Both the position numbers and the translations under genes were made by a program. The notes beneath the pieces were generated by a model. It did no database searches. It was not told the origin of the DNA and saw nothing but the letters and a program-made list of their open reading frames with translations. A stretch of DNA of 47,321 nucleotides, taken from CAZSLZ01 sp964607865. Lineage in GTDB: Bacteria > Vulcanimicrobiota > JAJTBE01 > CAZSLZ01. Shown here piece after piece: positions 17,304 to 24,441 of this stretch. Position 1 is the stretch's first letter. The number at the start of each line of letters is the position of its first letter. The stretch lies in the NCBI GenBank assembly GCA_964607865.1, contig CAZSLZ010000006.1, positions 1 to 47,321 of the forward strand. The letters run 5' to 3'.

Positions 17304-18152
17304 TTATTTACCTCCTTGGGGGGAAATTAATTCTCTTGTTTTATCCAACATCATTTTTATAAAGGCTATATGAAGGGCATGACTGCCCCTGCACGCAAAA
17401 AAGTGGCCCCGCAGGTCTTTACCACATAAGGACAGGTCGCCCAATAAATCTAAAAGTTTGTGCATTGCAACTTCATTATTAAACCTGGGTTCGTTAATAT
17501 ACTCATTTTCGTCAATAACCAGGGCATTTTCAAGGCTGCCCCCCAATGCAAGGTTTTGATGGCGAAGAAATTCAATCTCTTTTTTAAACCCGAAAGTACG
17601 GGCCGGCGCCAGTTTTTCAATGAAATTATCTTTTTCCATATCGAACTGAGCCATTTGAAAACCTATTGCTGGGTTATTGTAATCCACTACCACAGTCAGC
17701 GAAAACTCGTCGGCGGGCATGGCTACCACAAAAGAGTCTTTAATTCTTAAAGAAAGTTTTTTGTCAATTTGCAGAACTTCCTTTTCTTTTTCCTGTTTCT
17801 TAATACCCGCTTCTTTTAATTCAGTGGCAAAAGCCAGGCTGCTTCCGTCCATAATGGGTATTTCCAGCCCTTCTAATTCCACCAGTAAATTATCGATATA
17901 CAGGCCGGCACAGGCAGCCAGGAAATGTTCCACAGTAGCGATTTCAATGCTTTCATTTCCCAGGGTAGTACATCTCAGGGTATTTACCACGTTATGGATG
18001 TTTGCTTGAATTTTCTGGTTTACTATTAGAAACTGGATGCCTGAATCAGCCGGAGCGGGCTTAATATTAAGCTGGCCGGGCTTGCCGGAATGAATTCCTG
18101 TTCCTTTAATAACACATTCTTTTTTTATTGTGTTTTGAAATCTGGTACTAAT
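17304..18152 (-). CDS. lpxC: UDP-3-O-acyl-N-acetylglucosamine deacetylase LpxC (ATT start)
   Basis: LpxC is the zinc deacetylase that commits precursors to lipid A. The first ATG/GTG/TTG in this frame is a GTG 54 codons in, and starting there would delete the conserved N-terminal strand. Reading back, the frame encodes the family N-terminus (GTGIHSGKPG, IKPAPADSGI) to an ATT at 18152, with AAGGAG 9 bases upstream and a stop codon at 18177-18179 closing the frame. No other usual start exists between. From ATT the protein has 282 residues, a normal length. Zinc and catalytic residues are kept: H76 (TVEH), H231 and D235 (HKLLD), H258 (SHAL), with the same 27-residue spacing from H231 to H258 as in E. 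coli. It lies 34 bases after the unknown 684-aa gene, and its stop abuts the fabZ start. Confidence 0.93.
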   Translation of the reverse strand: MSTRFQNTIKKECVIKGTGIHSGKPGQLNIKPAPADSGIQFLIVNQKIQANIHNVVNTLRCTTLGNESIEIATVEHFLAACAGLYIDNLLVELEGLEIPIMDGSSLAFATELKEAGIKKQEKEKEVLQIDKKLSLRIKDSFVVAMPADEFSLTVVVDYNNPAIGFQMAQFDMEKDNFIEKLAPARTFGFKKEIEFLRHQNLALGGSLENALVIDENEYINEPRFNNEVAMHKLLDLLGDLSLCGKDLRGHFFACRGSHALHIAFIKMMLDKTRELISPQGGK

Positions 18153-18167
18153 TGAAGCCCCCTCCTT
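18150..18167 (-). promoter_or_regulatory. Ribosome-binding site and ATT start of lpxC
   Basis: AAGGAGGGGG begins at 18167. Nine bases separate AAGGAG from ATT (18152-18150). All codons from the upstream TAA to codon 54 lack ATG, GTG and TTG, so initiation has to use a rare codon unless the sequence contains an error. ATT starts in infC and pcnB of E. coli are controlled by IF3 discrimination. Confidence 0.75.
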
Positions 18168-18186
18168 TGTATCGAATTACTATTTA

Positions 18187-20241
18187 TCAGGGATTTAAAA
18201 AAGCGTCTTCAGGTAAATTCAATTTCATTTCGTAACTTATTTCTCTTAAAACTATGCTCACAGGATAGTGAGAACCGCCTTCTGGTGTGGAATGCAACTC
18301 AATATCTGTGGTTTCTCTGGGTTCCAGGTCTTTTACTGCAAAAATTCTCTGGCTGGGGTTTCGAACTACCCCGGTTTCCAGAATGTGGTTATCAATTAAA
18401 AAAGTCCCACGTGCCATTACGTTATCGGGCCGCAAATAGAAAGCGACTCTTTTCTTTTCCTGGGTAGGATTTGAAATTTTAATGTTAAAAGTATAAAAAA
18501 CACCGTAATTTCCGTTATTGGGTTCTCCGGTTATTTTATCTATAAGCCAGGGCGCTTTTCCTATGGTCAATTCCTTTTCACCGTCTTTGCCTATTATGAA
18601 TTCAGCGTTTTCTTCCTTGTTGGCGGGAGAAAATACACCCTTGGGATGGATTCTAAAAGGATTAAACGGCGCTGCCAGAACAGGAAGTTCCTGACTGTGT
18701 TTTACAGTTTTTGCGCTGTTTTTAACAATTACTTCCAGTTTGCTGCCTTCTAATATCTGCATGTTAATATAGCCTGATGCAATCAAATTTGAAGGGATTT
18801 TAACTATGGAAATATTCAGGGAAGATCGGGAAGGGACTTTAACCTTATAATTGATATTGTTTTTAATAGCATCAAAATAAGACAGGGCCGCTGAATGCCC
18901 TACATTAGCTCCCCACCGGGCTGGGCATCCTTTTCCAGAGCTTAGCAGCACATGGGCGGTTTGGGCGGTGGGGTTTCTCAACTCCACAGCCAGATATCTG
19001 TAATCAGTTGTATTGTTGTGATGATAATAAAACAGACGGGTAGGTTCGTCCATGCTGAATGAGGAATGAAACAGAATTCCGTCTTTTTCCAAAACCTCGG
19101 GCCGGTCGCTTACCATAAGCAGGCTTACAGGTTTAAAAAGCAACCCATTGTTGGTAATTTTTACAGGAATTTCCGATGTGATAATTTTGGCTACAATTTT
19201 AAAACCATCTTCTGTTTTTACTTTTTTACCTTTTTCCGCAATAAAGATCGGGACATAAACTATGGTGGAATCTCCTTTTGCCAGAGTATGGGGGGCTTTT
19301 ATATCATCTCCGATTGTGATCTTTTTGTCACCTTCCTGGTGATAATTCTCTTGAACTGCTTTCCTGGCTGCACGTTTTAAAACAGAATCAGATGCAGGAT
19401 CTCCGGAAACTTGAATTTCTAAATACCGGCTTGGTTTATTGAATTTTACATTATGATAGACAATTTTTTCTTTTGGCTCGGGGTTATCCTGTTTTATAAG
19501 TTTCGTATCCTTAATAAAGGTTTTCTGAACATTATCAACTTCAGGGATGTCTTCTTCAACATGAGGGGCCTGGGCTTTTTCCGGCTCGTTAATTGCAGGG
19601 GCTTCTGTAACATTATTTGCCTTAGGGGTTATAATAACTTTTACTACGGAACGAATTCCTCCACGTATAAAACTGGCTCTGGTGGTTCCCACACCCGTGG
19701 CAAAAAAGCTGACCTCTCCCATTTCCTGGTTAATACCGATAGATACGTTTCCGCCATCATACTCTTTCACAATATCTCCCGTGGCAAGCCCTCTGGCTTT
19801 TATGGTATATCTAGAATAAACCGGCATTCGAATGGTTTGGGGAGATAAATAGAATCTTTGTTCCTTCAGCGCCTGTTTCATATTATTGGCCCAAGATTGA
19901 GCCAGGCTTTTCGGGGTGGATTTATGAAATTCTGCCTGTATCTTATCTACCTGAATTATGTTTTCTGAACCCCAATAGATGTAAAAATTTCCGTTCTGTT
20001 CTTCAATTCGAACATCGTTATAATTTAAGCCACTGTTAAAAAGGTTGGTTATTCTCCGGCTTACCAGGTCAGCCTTAACTTCAGAATCGTATTCAGGGTT
20101 CGAATAAAGTTTAAAAACGATTCTGGATCCAATCTGGACAACGTCAATTTCATCAGCATTTATGTTGTTGAATAAAAAAAATAAAAGAAAAACTACCAGG
20201 CAACATACAAATATGTTTCTAATTGTTCTTTTTCTAATCAT
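18187..20241 (-). CDS. Unknown exported 684-aa protein inside the lpx block
   Basis: I do not recognise this protein. It has an N-terminal signal sequence or anchor (about residues 8-29, after RKR). An N-terminal alpha/beta region is followed by a beta-sandwich-like segment (about 137-210, LSPQTIRMPVYSRYTIKARG through a GVGTTRASF turn). This resembles bacterial Ig-like or secretin-associated N domains. A linker rich in Pro, Glu and Asn (about 210-245) leads to a long beta-rich C-terminal half. The start overlaps the lpxD stop by eight bases, and lpxC follows after 34 bases, so it is almost certainly co-expressed with lipid A genes. I infer a periplasmic role in envelope assembly; no catalytic motif is visible. 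Confidence 0.8.
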   Translation of the reverse strand: MIRKRTIRNIFVCCLVVFLLFFLFNNINADEIDVVQIGSRIVFKLYSNPEYDSEVKADLVSRRITNLFNSGLNYNDVRIEEQNGNFYIYWGSENIIQVDKIQAEFHKSTPKSLAQSWANNMKQALKEQRFYLSPQTIRMPVYSRYTIKARGLATGDIVKEYDGGNVSIGINQEMGEVSFFATGVGTTRASFIRGGIRSVVKVIITPKANNVTEAPAINEPEKAQAPHVEEDIPEVDNVQKTFIKDTKLIKQDNPEPKEKIVYHNVKFNKPSRYLEIQVSGDPASDSVLKRAARKAVQENYHQEGDKKITIGDDIKAPHTLAKGDSTIVYVPIFIAEKGKKVKTEDGFKIVAKIITSEIPVKITNNGLLFKPVSLLMVSDRPEVLEKDGILFHSSFSMDEPTRLFYYHHNNTTDYRYLAVELRNPTAQTAHVLLSSGKGCPARWGANVGHSAALSYFDAIKNNINYKVKVPSRSSLNISIVKIPSNLIASGYINMQILEGSKLEVIVKNSAKTVKHSQELPVLAAPFNPFRIHPKGVFSPANKEENAEFIIGKDGEKELTIGKAPWLIDKITGEPNNGNYGVFYTFNIKISNPTQEKKRVAFYLRPDNVMARGTFLIDNHILETGVVRNPSQRIFAVKDLEPRETTDIELHSTPEGGSHYPVSIVLREISYEMKLNLPEDAFLNP

Positions 20242-21310
20242 TGTGGTTTTCGAGTTCCTCTATTTTTCTTTCCAGGGTGGCAATTCGTTTTTCCAATTCC
20301 TTGACATTATGCATGGTATTCGGTAACAGTTGAGCTGCAGCCCTGATTCTTAATGCTTCCCGGTGAGGTTTAGCTGGAAATCCTGAAATTACTGTATTTC
20401 CTGAAATATCGTGGGTTACTCCTCCACGGCCTGCCACCAAGGTGTTTGAACCAATTTTTATATGGGGAACAGTTCCCGTCTGGGCAGCCATGGTTACATT
20501 ATTTCCCAGAACACAGGAGCCAGCGAGGCCCGACTGGCTTACTATAATACAATTTTTACCCAGTTTGCAATTGTGTCCAATTTGAACCAGGTTATCAATC
20601 TTTGTGTTTTCTCCCAGCCGGGTAACATTAGTGGTAGCCCTGTCTATGGTTACATTGGCGCCAATTTCCACCCCGTCGCAAAGCTCAACGATTCCCACCT
20701 GGGGAATTTTTTCCTTTTTTCCCTTGACTTCGACAAAACCAAAACCATCGGCTCCAATAACAGCTCCGCTATGTATGATAACATCATTTCCAATTCTACA
20801 ACCATTGTAGATGGTGGCAAAGGGGTACACAATTGAGTTGGTTCCCACTTTTACATTTTTGCCAATATAGGTATGGGGGTAAATAACTGCTTCGTCTTCT
20901 ATAACCGAGTCATCGCCGATATAGGCAAAATGGCCGATTGTTATGTTTTTCCCCAGTTTTACATTTTTACCTATATGGGCTTTTTCAGAAATACCCTGGC
21001 AGGGCAAATCGCGGGTATAAAATGTTCTGAGGGTAAGTGCATAGGCGAATCGGGGAATATCAACCAGAATGCATGGTTTTTCTATTTCCTCCTCTTTCTC
21101 TTCGTAAAGCCAACGGGAAATTATATAAGCGCTTGCATTGGTTTCCTTGGCCTGGTCAAGGGCTTTCTTGTTCTCCACCCAGGTTATTTTATCGGATAAA
21201 TCTTCATCTATACCGGCAGTGCCGATAATGGCTATATCATCGCCTTTTAATTCACCATCTAGTTTCTTTGCCAATTCGCTTAATTTTAAAGAACTGAGGA
21301 TTTTACGCAT
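20234..21310 (-). CDS. lpxD: UDP-3-O-acylglucosamine N-acyltransferase LpxD
   Basis: A 358-residue LpxD. The N-terminal uridine-binding domain (about 1-100, with ITWVENKKALDQA) is followed by hexapeptide repeats and a C-terminal helix ending in coiled-coil heptads (LEKRIATLERKIEELE). The catalytic His sits in VQIGHNCKLG, and the VIHSGAVIGADGFGF segment is family-typical. It adds the N-linked 3-hydroxyacyl chain. It starts 8 bases after the stop of the third Skp-like gene. A GGAG lies about 14 bases upstream, which is rather distant. Confidence 0.95.
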   Translation of the reverse strand: MRKILSSLKLSELAKKLDGELKGDDIAIIGTAGIDEDLSDKITWVENKKALDQAKETNASAYIISRWLYEEKEEEIEKPCILVDIPRFAYALTLRTFYTRDLPCQGISEKAHIGKNVKLGKNITIGHFAYIGDDSVIEDEAVIYPHTYIGKNVKVGTNSIVYPFATIYNGCRIGNDVIIHSGAVIGADGFGFVEVKGKKEKIPQVGIVELCDGVEIGANVTIDRATTNVTRLGENTKIDNLVQIGHNCKLGKNCIIVSQSGLAGSCVLGNNVTMAAQTGTVPHIKIGSNTLVAGRGGVTHDISGNTVISGFPAKPHREALRIRAAAQLLPNTMHNVKELEKRIATLERKIEELENHND

Positions 21311-21318
21311 TATTACTA

Positions 21319-21831
21319 TTATTTTTCTCCGTTTTTATTTTCTTCGCTAGAAGTTTCCATCTCCTGAATTTGAGTCCGAACATCTTCGGTGATGTCAATT
21401 CCGCCATACTCGATTATTGGCTCCGACGATTTATTGTTAATTACCACATCTAACTTCTTTTTTTCAGCTACTTTTCTGGTGGCATTACGAACTGTTTCCA
21501 CAAAATTATCTACCAGTTCATTTTCAGCTTCCAGAAAGTTTACTGTGGTATCTTTAATTTTCTTTTTCTCGTCTTCAGATAATTTTTCGCCTCTTGAAAG
21601 AAGAGTTTGAATCTCCATACTTTCTTTTTCTTTCTTGTTCATAAACTGAATCAATTTGGGGAATTCCTTTACCAGTTGATCTGAATCGATGTATCCTACC
21701 TGTAATTGCTGGTTGGATTCAGCTTCTGGCGGAGGCGAACTCTTACAGCCTGTTAACTGAATAATTGAAAAAGCCAGCACCAAGGCCAATATTGTATTAA
21801 CTATAAATGTCAGCTGTTTTTTTCTGTTCAT
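21319..21831 (-). CDS. OmpH/Skp-family lipoprotein (paralogue 3, 170 aa)
   Basis: A short Skp-like protein with a lipoprotein signal: membrane segment 10-25 and a good lipobox LTGC with Cys29. The mature part has the OmpH pattern: VGYIDSDQLVKEFPKL strand and helix, a charged coiled-coil tentacle, then a returning LDVVINNKSSEPIIEYGGIDITEDVR strand. Its length fits a normal Skp. As a lipoprotein it would be membrane tethered rather than a free periplasmic chaperone. It sits directly upstream of lpxD, the classical place of skp. Confidence 0.85.
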   Translation of the reverse strand: MNRKKQLTFIVNTILALVLAFSIIQLTGCKSSPPPEAESNQQLQVGYIDSDQLVKEFPKLIQFMNKKEKESMEIQTLLSRGEKLSEDEKKKIKDTTVNFLEAENELVDNFVETVRNATRKVAEKKKLDVVINNKSSEPIIEYGGIDITEDVRTQIQEMETSSEENKNGEK

Positions 21832-21840
21832 AACCTGCTC

Positions 21841-23298
21841 CTATTCCTTTTTGGTTTCTGAGTTTGTGTTTTCTTCATTTTCTACATCAGTAGATGATAG
21901 GTTTTCCACTGCTTCTCTTGCTGGATCTGTAAGGTCTTCTGCATTTACTTTGGTTACGTAATTACCCACTACCAGATCTATATTATTCTCTGTTGCTACT
22001 TCTCCAACAACACTGTTTATATCTTCGATCATTTTTTTATACAGTTCATCTTTTTGTTTCATCAGGTTTTTCATTGCTTTTTCTTTTTCTGTATTTGCAA
22101 TTGTCAACTCCTGAATCATTTTGTTCTTTTTTGATTCAAACTCATCAGATAGCTCTTTCTGATATTTGTTCATTTTATCGACGAGTTCTTTTCTTCTTGC
22201 CTCGAAAGCTGCTTTGGCTTCCTGCTCAATCTGCTTGATTTTTGGGGTAAGGCTTGCCTGAAGCTCGTCCATTTCCTTTTCTACCTGTTTCTGGCGCGCC
22301 TGAAGTTTTTCTTTTATTTCTTTGGGAACAAAGGGGTTCTGGTCACCTTTCTTGACACCTTCTTCATATAATTCCTTAATAACTTTCTGTTTGGTCTGCT
22401 CAAGCTGAATACCTACATCCTTATCAAGTTTTTTTCTATATTCATCCATAATTTCATTGTTTTTTGCAATTTCTTTGTTTTCATGTTCCTGATATTCAGA
22501 AACTATAACTTTACGCTTTTCTTCTATCTTCTGCTTTTCACTTTCAAAAAGTTCTGTAAGTTGGGCTTCAATTTGCTTGCGTTCTTCATCATCTTTTGCT
22601 ACCTGTAGTTTCAACTGCAGGTCGAGTTTTCTATTCTGGTTTTCTTTTTTTATCTGGTCTTCATAATCGGCAAGCATTTTTTCAAAATTATTGTTATATG
22701 CTCTAAGTTTTTCACTGGTCTGTTTTTCCAATTCCAATTTTTTGGCTGCAATTTGCCTCTCTTTTAACATCACCAGGTCTTTTGAGGATTTGGTAAATTT
22801 CTCCTGAAACTTCTTTTCCCATTCTGAAAGAGGGCGGTTGGAATCATCGTATTTGTCTGAATACTTCTTTTCCAACTCCTGTTGATATTTCTGAAGCTCA
22901 ACCTGCTTCTGTTTGAAGGCGGTTTCCAGTTTCTGATGTATAGCTTCAATCTTAGCCTGGCTGTCTTTTGTAATCTGATCCCGCTCTTTGGCTAATTTTC
23001 CTTCCATCTCTTTTTGGTAGCTCAGCATTTTTCTGGTGAGCTCTTCGTTAATTGTTTTAACCTTACCCTCATCCAGAGGATCCGGGCTGATTTTCATGAT
23101 TTCTTCATCCAGCTCTTCCAGCTTCTTATAATCGGGATGATAGGTTATTAATTCTTCATAATTAATAACACCAACATTCAGATTTTCTTCATTCTTGTCT
23201 TCGCCGTTATTCTTGCATCCGTTGAATGCTAAAATACCAAATGTAATAATAAATAAAAAAATATAAATTTTCTTTTGATTAGTTTTAATAAAACCCAT
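21841..23298 (-). CDS. Long coiled-coil OmpH/Skp-family lipoprotein (paralogue 2, 485 aa)
   Basis: The start at 23298 is chosen because GGGAG precedes it and it avoids overlap with the upstream gene; a longer frame reaches 23349. A membrane segment (about 11-26) ends at AFNGC with Cys28, so it is probably a lipoprotein. The mature protein opens with the Skp strand VGVINYEELITYHPDYKK. About 350 residues of highly charged heptads follow, then the closing strand NIDLVVGNYVTKVNAEDLTD. It is therefore an OmpH fold whose coiled-coil arms are several times longer than in ordinary Skp (about 160 aa). It may span much of the periplasm or form a larger client cage. That is inference. Confidence 0.82.
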   Translation of the reverse strand: MGFIKTNQKKIYIFLFIITFGILAFNGCKNNGEDKNEENLNVGVINYEELITYHPDYKKLEELDEEIMKISPDPLDEGKVKTINEELTRKMLSYQKEMEGKLAKERDQITKDSQAKIEAIHQKLETAFKQKQVELQKYQQELEKKYSDKYDDSNRPLSEWEKKFQEKFTKSSKDLVMLKERQIAAKKLELEKQTSEKLRAYNNNFEKMLADYEDQIKKENQNRKLDLQLKLQVAKDDEERKQIEAQLTELFESEKQKIEEKRKVIVSEYQEHENKEIAKNNEIMDEYRKKLDKDVGIQLEQTKQKVIKELYEEGVKKGDQNPFVPKEIKEKLQARQKQVEKEMDELQASLTPKIKQIEQEAKAAFEARRKELVDKMNKYQKELSDEFESKKNKMIQELTIANTEKEKAMKNLMKQKDELYKKMIEDINSVVGEVATENNIDLVVGNYVTKVNAEDLTDPAREAVENLSSTDVENEENTNSETKKE

Positions 23299-23317
23299 TA
23301 TAAACAACTCCCGGGGG

Positions 23318-24331
23318 TTATTCGCCCTGAACTGCAAGCTTGTTGGCAACCTTATCTGTCAGATTCTTTCCGCCGTACATTACATGTTCCTTGTTTACAA
23401 CCAGATCAAGGTTTTCCTCCTCGGCGACTTCCTTGACAGATCGATTTACCTGCCTGAACAACGGAGCGTAAAGGTTTTCCTGTTCCTGTCTTAATCTCTG
23501 GGCAAACATAATTTGCATCTGCATCTGTTGTTCCTCGGTAAGCTCCTTGCCTTCAAACTCTTTTGTCATTTCCTCCCGTAATTCTTGCTCAAGTTGCTGA
23601 AGTTGTTCATCAGCTTTTCTGAAGTCGGGCAAGCTGACAACCACAGTCTTATCAAAATAACCAATACGGGAATCTTTGGAAAGTTCGCTTAACTGTTCTT
23701 CGTCGGGCATTTCAATTTTTTCGTTTTCATTCATTTTTTGAATTACTTCTTTGGTAATATCCTGGGTTCCCGCAACTACAACACCTTTATCCAGTACTGT
23801 GTGAAGGCCCTTCTCCAGGGCTACAGCAGCCACAGCAGCTTCTGCTTTTTTCATCAAAGGATAAGTCAACTGGTTGCTTTCTTCCATAAGTTTTTTCTGG
23901 TATTCCTGGCGTAACTCCAGAATTTTCTGAACGTCTTCAGGGTTATTTTCATCTAAATTTTTGGTTTCTTCTTCAAATTTCTTTTCATATTCTTTGGTTA
24001 ATTCCTGGGCTTTTTCATTGGCTGTTTTGAATTCCCGGGTATCCATTACCTCATCTCTGGATATTGATCCAACAGGAGGCAACTCAGTTCTGGGTTCCAT
24101 TTTATTCATCAGAAATATCCCGATTATTATTATGGCTATTACAGCAACTGCAGATGCAATTATTCCCAGGTTTCTGGACTTACTCTCCTGGGTTTCCGGC
24201 AGTACCGGCGATTTTTCTTCCATCTCCGGGGAAACCTGTTCCTGCTTTACTTCCTTGGGTTGCCCGTTTTCCTGTGTTTCGTTGGCTTCTATGTTATTTT
24301 CGATGTTTTGATTCTTTTCTTGATCTGACAC
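23318..24331 (-). CDS. Tandem-domain OmpH/Skp-like inner-membrane protein (paralogue 1, 337 aa)
   Basis: The start is a GTG at 24331, with GGAGG ten bases upstream. About 53 acidic, Pro/Gln-rich N-terminal residues precede one membrane helix (about 55-75), so this copy appears anchored in the inner membrane with a cytosolic tail. Two OmpH-like units follow. Each opens with a strand, runs through coiled coil and closes with a characteristic strand: LHTVLDKGVVVAGTQDITKEV for the first and LDLVVNKEHVMYGGKNLTDKV for the second. The second opens at RIGYFDKTVVVSLPDF. It is the first gene after bamA. Confidence 0.8.
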   Translation of the reverse strand: MSDQEKNQNIENNIEANETQENGQPKEVKQEQVSPEMEEKSPVLPETQESKSRNLGIIASAVAVIAIIIIGIFLMNKMEPRTELPPVGSISRDEVMDTREFKTANEKAQELTKEYEKKFEEETKNLDENNPEDVQKILELRQEYQKKLMEESNQLTYPLMKKAEAAVAAVALEKGLHTVLDKGVVVAGTQDITKEVIQKMNENEKIEMPDEEQLSELSKDSRIGYFDKTVVVSLPDFRKADEQLQQLEQELREEMTKEFEGKELTEEQQMQMQIMFAQRLRQEQENLYAPLFRQVNRSVKEVAEEENLDLVVNKEHVMYGGKNLTDKVANKLAVQGE

Positions 24332-24441
24332 TTTGTTTAAACCTCCGTATGGCTAATAAATTAGTTTTTTCACATTCAATTTGTCAAAGGAGGAAAGCTA
24401 GTTGCTTCCCCCCGTTTTAATGTCGACACCGGTTTATCGTA

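Noticed and set aside
17304..17990. A short LpxC of 228 residues starting at the internal GTG.
   Set aside because: It would lose the conserved N-terminal strand GTGIHSGKPG, which is encoded in frame just upstream behind a strong ribosome site.
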